A program made the position numbers and the translations under genes. A model generated the notes under the pieces. It saw only the letters and a list, made by a program, of their open reading frames with translations. It made no database searches and had not been told where the DNA came from. From CAVSJJ01 sp963728395 (GTDB taxonomy: Bacteria > Actinomycetota > Actinomycetes > Actinomycetales > Dermatophilaceae), in contig CAVSJJ010000004.1 of the NCBI GenBank assembly GCA_963728395.1, positions 124,001-188,000 of the forward strand: a stretch of DNA of 64,000 bases, in the 5' to 3' direction. Positions within the stretch are counted from its first letter, which is position 1. Every line of letters starts with the position of its first letter. Shown here one piece after another: positions 16,389 to 24,427 of this stretch.

Positions 16389-17489
16389 TCAACCCTCGAG
16401 CCCGAGGGCGCCCGCGATGCTGACCACGTCTGCGGGGACCCGGACCGGGGCGACCTCGGATCCGTCGGGTCGGCGCAGCGCCCACTGAGGGTCCTTGAGG
16501 CCGTGCCCGGTGACGGTGCACACGATGCGGGCACCGGCGGGGATCTGGCCCGCCGCCGAGGCCTTGAGCAGGCCGGCGATCGAGGCGGCCGAACCGGGCT
16601 CGACGAAGACCCCCTCGGTGGAGGAGAGGATGCGGTGTGCGGCGAGGATCTCCTCGTCGGTGACCGACTCGATGTGGCCACCGGACTCGTCGCGGGCGGC
16701 CTCGGCCTGGGCCCAGGAGGCGGGGTTGCCGATCCGGATGGCGGTCGCGACGGTCTCGGGGTGGTCGACGGGGTGGCCGAGGACGATGGGGGCGGCGCCG
16801 GCGGCCTGGTAGCCCCACATCCGCGGCGTGCGCGTCGCGACGGCCGGGAGCGTGCCGTCCGCCCCCTCGGTCTCGATCGCATACTCCTGGTACCCGCGCC
16901 AGTAGGCGGTGATGTTGCCGGCGTTGCCGACCGGCAGGATGTGGATGTCGGGGGCGTCGCCGAGCGCGTCGACGACCTCGAAAGCGGCCGTCTTCTGCCC
17001 CTCGATCCGGGCCGGGTTGACGGAGTTGACGAGCTCGACGGGATAGGCCTCGTCGAGCTTGCGGGCGACGGTGAGGCAGTCGTCGAAGTTGCCCTCGACC
17101 TGGATGATCCTGGCGCCGTGGGCGACGGCCTGGCTCAGCTTGCCCATGGCGATCTTGCCGTCGGGGACGAGGACGACGCACTCCATCCCGGCCTTGACGG
17201 CGTATGCCGCGGCCGACGCGCTCGTGTTGCCCGTGCTCGCGCAGATGACGGCGCGGGCGCCCTGCTTCTTCGCCATCGAGATGGCCGTCGTCATGCCGCG
17301 GTCCTTGAAGGAGGCCGTCGGGTTGAGCCCTTCGTACTTGACGTACACCTCGGCGCCGGTGCGCTCGGACAGCCGCTCGCACGGGATGAGCGGCGTGCCG
17401 CCCTCCTGCAGGGTCACGACGGGTGCCCCCCGGAGCATCGGCAGCCGGGCGGCATACTCGGTGATCACGCCGCGCCACAGGCTCGACAT
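16389..17489 (-). CDS. thrC: Threonine synthase
   Basis: This PLP enzyme converts O-phosphohomoserine to threonine and phosphate. It has 366 residues, with the PLP-binding lysine at residue 62 in NPTASFKDRGMT and the phosphate-binding glycine loop LPVGNAGNI. The length is that of the short bacterial type. It begins 2 nt after hom ends and is followed closely by thrB, so the three genes form one unit for threonine synthesis from aspartate semialdehyde. Confidence 0.95.
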   Translation of the reverse strand: MSSLWRGVITEYAARLPMLRGAPVVTLQEGGTPLIPCERLSERTGAEVYVKYEGLNPTASFKDRGMTTAISMAKKQGARAVICASTGNTSASAAAYAVKAGMECVVLVPDGKIAMGKLSQAVAHGARIIQVEGNFDDCLTVARKLDEAYPVELVNSVNPARIEGQKTAAFEVVDALGDAPDIHILPVGNAGNITAYWRGYQEYAIETEGADGTLPAVATRTPRMWGYQAAGAAPIVLGHPVDHPETVATAIRIGNPASWAQAEAARDESGGHIESVTDEEILAAHRILSSTEGVFVEPGSAASIAGLLKASAAGQIPAGARIVCTVTGHGLKDPQWALRRPDGSEVAPVRVPADVVSIAGALGLEG

Positions 17490-17491
17490 CG

Positions 17492-18808
17492 TCAGGCTCC
17501 TTCGACTCGCATGACCGAAATGACCTCGTCGACCGTCTCGAGGTCGTCGAGCGCGTCGACCGTCGAGGACAGGGCGGCGTCCGAGGCCGAGTGGGTGACG
17601 ACGATGAGGTTGGCCCGGGAGGTGTCGCCGTCGGGGATGACGTGCTGGCGGACGGTCTCGATCGACACGTCGTGGTCGGCGAAGGCCGCGGCGACCTGGG
17701 CGAGGACACCGGGACGGTCGGCGACGTCGAGGCTGATGTGGTAGCGGGTCAGCGACCGGCCCATGTCGGCGACGGGCAGGTCGGCGTAGGCGGACTCCCC
17801 CGGCCCCCGGCTGCCGGCCACCCGGTGCCGCGCGACGGCCACGACGTCGCCGAGGACGGCCGACGCGGTCGGGTCGCCCCCCGCGCCGCGGCCGTAGAAC
17901 ATCAGCTCTCCCGCGGCGGATGCCTCGACGAAGACGGCGTTGAACGCCTCGCGCACCGAGGCCAGCGGGTGGCTGCGCGGGATCATCGCCGGGTGGACCC
18001 GGACGCTGACGGCGGGACCCTCCGGGGTGTCGACCCGCTCGCAGATGGCGAGCAGCTTGACGACGTGGTCCATCGCCTTGGCGGCGGCGATGTCGCCCGC
18101 CGTGACCTCGGTGATCCCCTCGCGGTGGACGTGGGCGCTGCTGACCCGGGTGTGGAATGCGAGCGAGGCGAGGATCGCCGCCTTGGCCGCCGCGTCGAAG
18201 CCCTCGACGTCGGCGGTCGGGTCGGCCTCGGCGTAGCCGAGCGCCTGCGCCTGCTCGACGGTCTCGGCGAAGCCCGCTCCCGTGGTGTCCATCTTGTCGA
18301 GGACGAAGTTCGTCGTGCCGTTGACGATGCCGAGGACCTTGTGGACGTCGTCGCCGGCGAGCGACTCGCGGATCGGCCTGAGGATGGGGATCGCCCCGGC
18401 GACGGCGGCCTCGTAGTAGAGGTCGACGTCGGCGGCGTCGGCCGCGGCATACAGGGTCGGGCCGTCCTCGGCCAGCAGCGCCTTGTTGGCGGTGACGACC
18501 GAGGCGCCGTGCTCCATCGCCCGGAGGATGAGGTCCCGTGCCGGCTCGATGCCGCCGATGACCTCGATGACGATGTCCGCGCGGGTGACGAGATCGGCGG
18601 CGTCGGTCGTGAACAGGGCCGGGTCGACGGGGATGTCGGAACGGTCCTTGCCGAGCCGCCGGACCGCGATGCCGACGAGCGTCAGCGGCGCTCCGACCCG
18701 TGCGGCGAGGTCGCCGGCGTGCGTCGCGAGCATCCTCGCCACCGACGATCCGACGACGCCGCAGCCCAGCAGGGCCACGCGCAGGGGGGCACCGGGTTCG
18801 TGCACCAT
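17492..18808 (-). CDS. hom: Homoserine dehydrogenase
   Basis: The enzyme reduces aspartate semialdehyde to homoserine with NAD(P)H, at the branch to threonine and methionine. The 438-residue protein has the dinucleotide motif LLGCGVVGSSVA near the N-terminus, the central catalytic domain and a C-terminal ACT domain (about 360-438), which in relatives senses threonine. The ATG at 18808 is placed just before the Rossmann motif; an AGGAG lies about 10 nt upstream. It sits 16 nt after lysA, which uses the competing branch of the same pathway. Confidence 0.95.
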   Translation of the reverse strand: MVHEPGAPLRVALLGCGVVGSSVARMLATHAGDLAARVGAPLTLVGIAVRRLGKDRSDIPVDPALFTTDAADLVTRADIVIEVIGGIEPARDLILRAMEHGASVVTANKALLAEDGPTLYAAADAADVDLYYEAAVAGAIPILRPIRESLAGDDVHKVLGIVNGTTNFVLDKMDTTGAGFAETVEQAQALGYAEADPTADVEGFDAAAKAAILASLAFHTRVSSAHVHREGITEVTAGDIAAAKAMDHVVKLLAICERVDTPEGPAVSVRVHPAMIPRSHPLASVREAFNAVFVEASAAGELMFYGRGAGGDPTASAVLGDVVAVARHRVAGSRGPGESAYADLPVADMGRSLTRYHISLDVADRPGVLAQVAAAFADHDVSIETVRQHVIPDGDTSRANLIVVTHSASDAALSSTVDALDDLETVDEVISVMRVEGA

Positions 18809-18824
18809 GTGGGGTCGCGCTCCT

Positions 18825-20288
18825 TCAGCTCTGGTCCGACGCAGGGCTCGGGTCGTCGACGTCGAGGGCCAGCAGGTCCTCGATGGTCTCACGCCTGACG
18901 AGGACCCGGCTCATGCCGTCGCGGACGGCGATGACCGGCGGCCGCGGCGTGTGGTTGTACTGGCTGGACAGGCTCCGGCAGTAGGCGCCGGTGCCGGGGA
19001 CGGCGATGAGGTCGCCCGGTGCGAGGTCGGCCGGGAGCCACTCGTCGAGGACGAGGACGTCACCGCTCTCGCAGTGCCGCCCGACGACCCGGGCCAGCCG
19101 CGGCTCGGCCTCGCTCGACCGGCCGGCCAGGGTGCAGGAGTAGTCGGCCTCGTACAGGGCCGGGCGGATGTTGTCGCTCATCCCCCCGTCGACGGAGACG
19201 TAGGTGCGGGTGTGCCCGTCGCCGAGGTCGACATCCTTGACGGTCCCCACCTCGTACAGGGTGAACATCGCGGGGCCGACGATGGCCCGGCCCGGCTCGA
19301 TCGACACCCTGGGCACCCCGGAGAGGTCGCCGTCGCCGGCGGCCTTGAACTCGCGCTCGACGATCTCGGCGAGCTGCTCGCCGAGCTGTCCCGGCGTGAG
19401 CGGGGTGTGCTGCGAGGTGTAGGCGATGCCGTACCCCCCGCCGAGATCCATTTCGGGCATGCGGTGGCCGAGCTCGTCGGCGATCCTCGCGTGGAGAGCG
19501 ACGAGCCGGTGCGCGGCGATCTCGAAGCCACCGGTGTCGAAGATCTGGCTGCCGATGTGGCTGTGCAGGCCGCGCAGCTGCAACGCCTTGGGCCGGGCGA
19601 GCACCCGACGGGCGGCCTCGAGGGCGTCGCCGCCGACGAGGCTGAAACCGAACTTCTGATCCTCATGGCCGGTCGAGATGAACTCGTGGGTGTGCGCCTC
19701 GACCCCGACCGTCACCCGGATCATGACGGGGGCGACGACGCCGAGCTCCTCGGCGACGGCGGCGACCCGCTCGATCTCGGTGAAGGAGTCGAGGACGATC
19801 CGGCCGACGCCGTAGGACAGGGCCTGGCGGATCTCGGCGAGGGTCTTGTTGTTGCCGTGCAGGGCGATCCGCTCCCCCGGGAAGCCGGCCCGCTGCGCGA
19901 CGGCGAGCTCCCCGCCGGTCGAGACGTCGAGGCCGAGACCCTCCTGGTCGACCCATCGCGCGACGGCGGTGCAGAGGAACGCCTTGCTCGCGTAATAGAC
20001 GTCGGCGCCCCCGCAGACCGGGCCGAAGGGCGCGGAGAACTCGTCTCGAAAGGCCCGGGCCCGGGTGCGGAAGTCCTCCTCGTCGAGAACGTATGCCGCG
20101 GTGCCGTGCTCGCGGGCCAGCTCGACGACGTCGACCCCGCCGACCTCGAGTCGCCCGTCCGCCCGGCGGGCGACGGTGCGGGCCCACAACATGGGGAGCA
20201 GGGCCATGACGTCGTCGGGATAGGGCAGGTAGAGCGGTGGGCCGCCGTAGCCCTCGGCGTGGAGTGCACCGGCCTCGTGGATCCTCAT
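18825..20288 (-). CDS. lysA: Diaminopimelate decarboxylase
   Basis: This PLP enzyme makes lysine from meso-diaminopimelate. The 487-residue protein has the PLP-binding lysine at residue 102 (DVYYASKAF), the LHSHIGSQI motif and the C-terminal substrate motif GAYCRSLSSQYN. The ATG at 20288 has a GGAGG ribosome site 8 nt upstream. It lies between argS (16-nt gap) and hom. This argS-lysA-hom order is typical of actinobacteria, and the decarboxylase also draws on the diaminopimelate pool used for peptidoglycan. Confidence 0.95.
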   Translation of the reverse strand: MRIHEAGALHAEGYGGPPLYLPYPDDVMALLPMLWARTVARRADGRLEVGGVDVVELAREHGTAAYVLDEEDFRTRARAFRDEFSAPFGPVCGGADVYYASKAFLCTAVARWVDQEGLGLDVSTGGELAVAQRAGFPGERIALHGNNKTLAEIRQALSYGVGRIVLDSFTEIERVAAVAEELGVVAPVMIRVTVGVEAHTHEFISTGHEDQKFGFSLVGGDALEAARRVLARPKALQLRGLHSHIGSQIFDTGGFEIAAHRLVALHARIADELGHRMPEMDLGGGYGIAYTSQHTPLTPGQLGEQLAEIVEREFKAAGDGDLSGVPRVSIEPGRAIVGPAMFTLYEVGTVKDVDLGDGHTRTYVSVDGGMSDNIRPALYEADYSCTLAGRSSEAEPRLARVVGRHCESGDVLVLDEWLPADLAPGDLIAVPGTGAYCRSLSSQYNHTPRPPVIAVRDGMSRVLVRRETIEDLLALDVDDPSPASDQS

Positions 20289-20304
20289 CGGTGGTGTCCT
20301 CCGG

Positions 20305-21951
20305 TCACATCCGCTCCGGTGCGGAGACGCCGAGCAGGCCGAGCCCGTTGCCGAGAACCTGGCCGGTGGCGTCATTGAGCCACAGCCGGCTGCGGTGCAG
20401 GTCGGTGACCTCCTCCTCGGCCGTCATCGGCCGCACCCGGCAGGTGTCGTACCACTTGTGGAAGTGCCCGGCGAGGTCCTCGAGGTAGCGGGCCACCCGG
20501 TGCGGCTCGCGCAGCCGGGCCGCCTGGGCCACGACCCGGGGGTAGTCGCCGAGGGCGGCGAGGAGCAGCGCCTCCGTCTGGTCGCTGAGCAGGGCCGGGT
20601 CGAAGCCGTCGGCCCGGTCGACGCCGTCCTCGGCGGCCAGCCGAGCCACCCCGCGCGTGCGGGCGTGGGCGTACTGGACGTAGAACACGGGGTTGTCGTT
20701 GTTCTGCTTGCGCAGCTCCTCGCCGTCGAGCGACAGCGGGCTGTCGGCCGGGTAGCGGGCGAGGGAGTAGCGCACGGCGTCGCTGCCGATCCACGAGATG
20801 AGGTCGCGCAGCTCGATGATGTTGCCGGCCCGCTTGGACAGCTTGGCGCCGCCGAGGTTGACCAGCTGGCCGATCCGCACCTCGATGTTGTGCTCGGGGT
20901 CGTCACCGGCGCAGGCGACGATGGCCTTGAGCCGGCCGATGTAGCCGTGATGGTCGGCGCCGAGGAGGTAGATCTTCTCGTCGAAGCCCCGGTCCTTCTT
21001 GCTGAGGTAGTAGGCGGCGTCCGCGGCGAAGTAGGTCGGGATGCCGTCGGCCCGGATGAGCACCCGGTCCTTGTCGTCCCCGAAGTCGGTCGTCCGCAGC
21101 CAGACCGCGCCGTCGGCGTCGTAGACGTGGCCCTGCTCGCGCAGCCGGGCGACGGCCTGCTCGACGGCCCCGGTCTCGTGCAGCTCCTGCTCGGAGAACC
21201 ACACGTCGAACCCGACGCCGAAGTCGGACAGGGTGTCCTGGATGTCGGCGAGCTGCGCGGCGTACCCGAGGCGACGCGCCTCCGCGAGGGCCTCCGGCTC
21301 GGGCAGGTCGAGCAGGTCCGGCCGCCGGTCCAGGGCGAACCGGGCCAGGTCCGTGACGTAGTCGCCGGGGTAACCGCCGTCGGGAACCTCCTCGCCGCGG
21401 GCCCGGGCGAGGACGGACGCGCCGAAGGTGTCCATCTGGGCGCCCGCGTCGTTGATGTAGTACTCGGCGGTGACCTCGGCGCCGGCCGCGTCGAGGAGAC
21501 GCCGCATCGAGTCCCCGAGCGCGGCCCACCGGGTGTGCCCGAGGTGGAGGGGTCCGGTCGGGTTCGCGGAGATGAACTCGAGGTTGACGACGTGCCCGGC
21601 CTCAGCGTCGTTGCGCCCGTATGCCGTTCCGGTCTCGACGATGGTCCGGGCCAGCTCGCCGGCGCTCGCGGCCTCGAGGGTGATGTTGAGGAAGCCGGGT
21701 CCGGCGACCGCGACGTCCTTGATGCCGGCCGCTCCCGCGAGCCGAGCCGCGAGCCGGGTCGCGACGTCGCGCGGCGGCATACCGGCGGCCTTGGCGAGCT
21801 GGAGGGCGAGGTTCGTCGACCAGTCGCCGTGATCGCGGTTCTTCGGCCGCTCGACGCGCACCTGGGCCGGCACGTCGACGGCGAGGTCACCGGCGTCGAC
21901 CGCGGCGGCGAGCGCGGAGCGGATCGCGGCCTGGAGCTCTTCGGGGGTCAC
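20305..21951 (-). CDS. argS: Arginyl-tRNA synthetase
   Basis: The enzyme charges tRNA-Arg with arginine. The 548-residue class I synthetase has the HIGH-type motif PLHLGHTRWAALGD, a KMSKS-equivalent KLSKRAGN, an N-terminal additional domain and a C-terminal anticodon-binding DALR domain. The GTG at 21951 lies 10 nt after the response regulator stop and is preferred over upstream starts that would overlap it. A tRNA-Arg gene lies about 500 nt away on the other strand. Confidence 0.95.
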   Translation of the reverse strand: MTPEELQAAIRSALAAAVDAGDLAVDVPAQVRVERPKNRDHGDWSTNLALQLAKAAGMPPRDVATRLAARLAGAAGIKDVAVAGPGFLNITLEAASAGELARTIVETGTAYGRNDAEAGHVVNLEFISANPTGPLHLGHTRWAALGDSMRRLLDAAGAEVTAEYYINDAGAQMDTFGASVLARARGEEVPDGGYPGDYVTDLARFALDRRPDLLDLPEPEALAEARRLGYAAQLADIQDTLSDFGVGFDVWFSEQELHETGAVEQAVARLREQGHVYDADGAVWLRTTDFGDDKDRVLIRADGIPTYFAADAAYYLSKKDRGFDEKIYLLGADHHGYIGRLKAIVACAGDDPEHNIEVRIGQLVNLGGAKLSKRAGNIIELRDLISWIGSDAVRYSLARYPADSPLSLDGEELRKQNNDNPVFYVQYAHARTRGVARLAAEDGVDRADGFDPALLSDQTEALLLAALGDYPRVVAQAARLREPHRVARYLEDLAGHFHKWYDTCRVRPMTAEEEVTDLHRSRLWLNDATGQVLGNGLGLLGVSAPERM

Positions 21952-21961
21952 CCGGCGCAGT

Positions 21962-22384
21962 CTATTGGGGGTCGTACCAGCCCCGACCCGACTCGGCAAG
22001 GTGTGAGATGACGTCCACGAGGCGGTCGGGGTCGAACGGCTTGGAGACGAATGCGTCGAAACCGGCCTCCGATGCCTGGACCGGGTCGTGGACCTGGACC
22101 GAGGCCGTCACCATGACGCAGGGCAGATCGGCGAGCCGAGGGGTGGCCCGGATCGCGTGGACCGCCCACCACCCGTCGTGCGGCTCCATGAAGGCATCGA
22201 GGACGACGACGGCGGGCGTCGGCAGTGACTCGTCGACGAGCCGGGCCAGCGCCGACCGACCGTCGCTCACCTCCTCGACGACGAAGCCGTCGAGCTCGAG
22301 GTTGATCCGGATGAGCCGGCGGATCTGCTCGCTGTCGTCGCAGACGAGGACCAGGCGGCCGGCGCCCGGCGTCCCGGATTCCAT
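21962..22384 (-). CDS. Single-domain response regulator (CheY-like receiver)
   Basis: The gene encodes a 140-residue stand-alone receiver domain. The phosphorylation residues are all present: acidic pair D16/D17, phospho-acceptor D63 (VVVLDAFMEP), T93 and K115 (SKPFDP). There is no output domain and no nearby histidine kinase. It is the first gene of the argS-lysA-hom-thrCB unit. The ATG at 22384 follows a TAGAGT box by 7 nt and lacks a ribosome site, so it is probably leaderless. Partner and role are unknown. Confidence 0.82.
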   Translation of the reverse strand: MESGTPGAGRLVLVCDDSEQIRRLIRINLELDGFVVEEVSDGRSALARLVDESLPTPAVVVLDAFMEPHDGWWAVHAIRATPRLADLPCVMVTASVQVHDPVQASEAGFDAFVSKPFDPDRLVDVISHLAESGRGWYDPQ

Positions 22385-22391
22385 GTCGACA

Positions 22392-22397
22392 ACTCTA
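22392..22397 (-). promoter_or_regulatory. -10 box of the argS-lysA-hom operon, leaderless start
   Basis: TAGAGT lies 7 nt before the ATG of the receiver gene, with no ribosome site between. It probably drives the whole amino-acid operon. Confidence 0.5.
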
Positions 22398-22458
22398 GGC
22401 TGCTACCCTCCTGAGGCGTTCGTCTTCGAGGCCCGTGTCTCGGCGGCGACCGGCGCCG

Positions 22459-22530
22459 GCCCCCGTAGCTCAGGGGATAGAGCACCGCCCTCCGGAGGCG
22501 GGAGCGCAGGTTCGAATCCTGCCGGGGGCG
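22459..22530 (+). tRNA. tRNA-Arg (anticodon CCG)
   Basis: A complete cloverleaf is seen: acceptor GCCCCCG/CGGGGGC, D stem GCTC/GAGC, anticodon stem CCGCC/GGCGG with loop CTCCGGA (anticodon CCG), and T stem GCAGG/CCTGC with loop TTCGAAT. The 3' CCA does not seem to be encoded (GCCCA follows). It reads the CGG arginine codon. Its 3' half is the attachment site of the island to the right. Confidence 0.95.
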
Positions 22531-22560
22531 CCCAGCCGCAGGCCTGATGACCTGCGGCTT
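22508..22560. repeat. attL: tRNA-Arg 3' end plus trailer
   Basis: This 53-nt block, from the T arm of the tRNA through its trailer, recurs at 25729-25780 with one deleted base and one substitution. The direct repeat of a tRNA end bracketing an integrase gene is the mark of site-specific integration. Confidence 0.88.
22536..22557 (+). terminator. Hairpin after tRNA-Arg
   Basis: A 7-bp stem (CCGCAGG/CCTGCGG) with an 8-nt loop follows the tRNA and lies inside the duplicated attachment block. It probably ends the tRNA transcript. Confidence 0.45.
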
Positions 22561-22579
22561 CGCCATTTCCGGCTTTCGG

Positions 22580-22598
22580 CGTGCAACAAGCGTGCAAC
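22580..22598. repeat. Phased direct repeats, candidate integrase arm sites (left)
   Basis: CGTGCAACAAG is followed at once by CGTGCAAC, so the copies start 11 bp apart, about one helical turn, and 20 bp inside attL. The same word occurs near attR, also in a pair 11 bp apart. Confidence 0.5.
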
Positions 22599-22948
22599 TA
22601 CGATTTTCGCGTGTGGTGTGGTGTGGTGCGCGTGATCGTGAACGGTCGGGGTGGCGCTGCTGGAGCATCCTGTCCGGGCTGTCGCCCACGTGCGGTGCCT
22701 GCGGAGCGCCAGCGGGTGGCCTGCGTTCGTGAACTCGCCACCCTCGGCACGTCGCGGCGACGTGCGGACGGTATCGGGGGCGACGCTGCCCGCTGCTCGC
22801 CCCCGTCATGATCGACCAGCGCCACCGTCGCCGCCACTGCCGGGTCCCTACGTCGCTCCTCCTGCGCCGCCTGTTGAGCCCGCATCCGATCCAGCGCCGG
22901 CAACGCCGCCTGCCGCGCCGCGGTCTTCGCCGAGTGAGCCATCGCCAC
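22598..22948 (-). CDS. Possible small Ala/Arg/Gln-rich protein, uncertain
   Basis: A 116-residue open frame begins with a helical, charged segment (AKTAARQAALPALDRMRAQQ) resembling small helical proteins often found in actinobacterial integrative elements. The second half is Arg/Pro-rich and looks less like a folded protein, so the gene may be frameshifted or not real. It is the only candidate in the 770-nt stretch between tRNA-Arg and the HTH gene; the remaining 22949-23300 holds nothing I recognise. Confidence 0.25.
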   Translation of the reverse strand: MAMAHSAKTAARQAALPALDRMRAQQAAQEERRRDPAVAATVALVDHDGGEQRAASPPIPSARRRDVPRVASSRTQATRWRSAGTARGRQPGQDAPAAPPRPFTITRTTPHHTRKS

Positions 22949-23300
22949 CGCGTCGTTTCCACATCCCCGTTGCCGCCACCCCCTTAGACAGATTCTGACC
23001 CCCCCTCCGAGGAGTCACTTCCGCCGACCTTCTCGCCACCGCGCCGCAGCCCGTGCCCCAGGTGTCTCAGCGCCAGCCCACTCGACGTCTCGACCGCCCC
23101 GCCCGCCCCCGACCCGCGCGACCGCCCGACCGTCGTCCACCGCTGACGCCGCGACCCCGGTTTGTCCCGCTGCCCGGGGCATCACACCTCATGCACCCCG
23201 GCATCCGGCTCTATCGTTGGCATGAAGAAGATCGGTACCCATCAGGACTCTGAGGTGGTGCACGCGATGCGCGCACGCGAAGATTCCTCAGGTGATGACC

Positions 23301-23570
23301 ATGCCCCGCAGCGTCGACGACATCCTCAAGCACGCCGACGAGCTCGCCACCCGCTTCGAGAACTACGAGCCCGATCCGGCAGACGAGCTCGACCCCGCAG
23401 CCGTCCAGGCTCTGCGGGCCGCGGCGATCGAACGCTCCGCCGCCGAGCAGCACCTCCTCGATGCCGTCCGCCAGGCGCGCACCGCCGGCCTGTCGTGGTC
23501 GGCCATCGGCACCCTGGTCGGGACCACCGGCGAAGCCGCCCGTCAGCGCTACTCCTCCAGGGTCGCCTGA
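23301..23570 (+). CDS. Small helix-turn-helix protein
   Basis: The gene encodes 89 residues: an acidic helical N-terminus (to about 40) and a C-terminal segment, ARTAGLSWSAIGTLVGTTGE, of helix-turn-helix pattern ending in AARQRY. Similar short proteins are frequent in actinobacteria next to toxin genes or in mobile elements, and a DNA-binding role is likely but not shown. The ATG at 23301 is preferred because AGGTGA lies about 8 nt upstream; a GTG at 23292 is possible. It stands 115 nt upstream of the VapBC pair on the same strand, with an AT-rich operator between. Confidence 0.65.
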   Translation: MPRSVDDILKHADELATRFENYEPDPADELDPAAVQALRAAAIERSAAEQHLLDAVRQARTAGLSWSAIGTLVGTTGEAARQRYSSRVA

Positions 23571-23650
23571 AAACTCCTCACCCGACTGCCCCCTGAGCGG
23601 CGGAAGGGGCACCCCTTCTGGGTGAACCGGAGCAGGCGGCCGCGACCATC

Positions 23651-23666
23651 TGATATCATGATATCA
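23651..23666. promoter_or_regulatory. AT-rich palindromic operator of vapBC
   Basis: TGATATCATGATATCA is a perfect 16-bp palindrome made of two tandem TGATATCA palindromes. It lies 23-38 nt before the vapB start and stands out in GC-rich DNA. Type II antitoxins of the ribbon-helix-helix class usually bind such sites to repress their own promoter, so this is the expected VapB/VapBC site. Confidence 0.65.
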
Positions 23667-23688
23667 TCGCCGGAACAAGGAGGCGATG

Positions 23689-23913
23689 ATGGCTGATGTT
23701 CTGATACGGGGCCTGTCCTCGGAGGCCGTGGCGCGCATCGATGACGAGGCGGCCGCCCAGGGGCTGTCCCGCAACGAGTACCTGCGCCGCCGGTTCGAGC
23801 AGGCATCGCCCGCTGACCGCGCGACGGTCGTATCGATGGAGGATCTCCAGCGCGCCTCGGAGGCGGTCCGCGACCTGCTCGACGAGGACGTGATGCGCGG
23901 GGCCTGGGGGTGA
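23689..23913 (+). CDS. vapB: VapB-type ribbon-helix-helix antitoxin
   Basis: The gene encodes a 74-residue antitoxin. The N-terminal VLIRGLSSEAVARIDDEAA region and the SRNEYLRRRFEQ helix form a ribbon-helix-helix (FitA/CopG-like) DNA-binding unit; the C-terminal acidic part (about 45-74, ending DEDVMRGAWG) would wrap and block the toxin. An AAGGAGG ribosome site favours the second of two tandem ATGs (23689) over 23686. It is followed 3 nt later by vapC and lies under the palindrome at 23651-23666. Confidence 0.85.
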   Translation: MADVLIRGLSSEAVARIDDEAAAQGLSRNEYLRRRFEQASPADRATVVSMEDLQRASEAVRDLLDEDVMRGAWG

Positions 23914-23916
23914 GCC

Positions 23917-24336
23917 GTGGCGTCAACGGGTTGGTTGATCGACAAGTCCGCGTACGCGCGCCTCGCCGGCTCTCCCGACGCTGAGCAGTGGCTCGCGCGG
24001 ATCCAGCGGGGGGTCGTGCGGATCAGCACGGTGACCAGACTGGAGATCGGCTTCTCCTTCCGCACCGGCAGCCAGGCCCGCCGGGAGGTGACGTCGCCCC
24101 CGCTGTCGTTGCTGCCCGTGGAGTACCTGACGCCGGCCATTGAGGACCGCGCTGTCGAGGTCCAGCTGCTGCTCGCCGATCGTGGACACCACCGCGCCCC
24201 CTCGATCCCCGACCTGCTGATCGCGGCGACTGCCGAGAAGGCCGGGTTGACGGTGCTGGCCGTCGACAAGGACTTCGACCTGATCGCCGAGGTCACCGAC
24301 CAGCCGGTGGAAGCCTTGGCCTGGCGGTCCGCCTGA
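23917..24336 (+). CDS. vapC: VapC-type PIN-domain ribonuclease toxin
   Basis: The gene encodes a 139-residue PIN nuclease that in this family cuts tRNA or rRNA to stop translation. The acidic metal-binding residues are present: D9 (WLIDKSAY), E43 (RLEIGFS), D99 (IPDLLIAA) and D117/D119 (VDKDFD). The start is a GTG 3 nt after the vapB stop, so the pair is coupled. The catalytic set is complete, so the toxin should be active if expressed, and it may have stabilised the island. Confidence 0.88.
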   Translation: MASTGWLIDKSAYARLAGSPDAEQWLARIQRGVVRISTVTRLEIGFSFRTGSQARREVTSPPLSLLPVEYLTPAIEDRAVEVQLLLADRGHHRAPSIPDLLIAATAEKAGLTVLAVDKDFDLIAEVTDQPVEALAWRSA

Positions 24337-24427
24337 CCTCCAGCCCGCACAACCACTACAGGCGCGCCACCCAACGGTCGGTCGTGAGCCTGCGGCCTTC
24401 TGGGCGGTATGCAGCGGTTCTGTTGCG

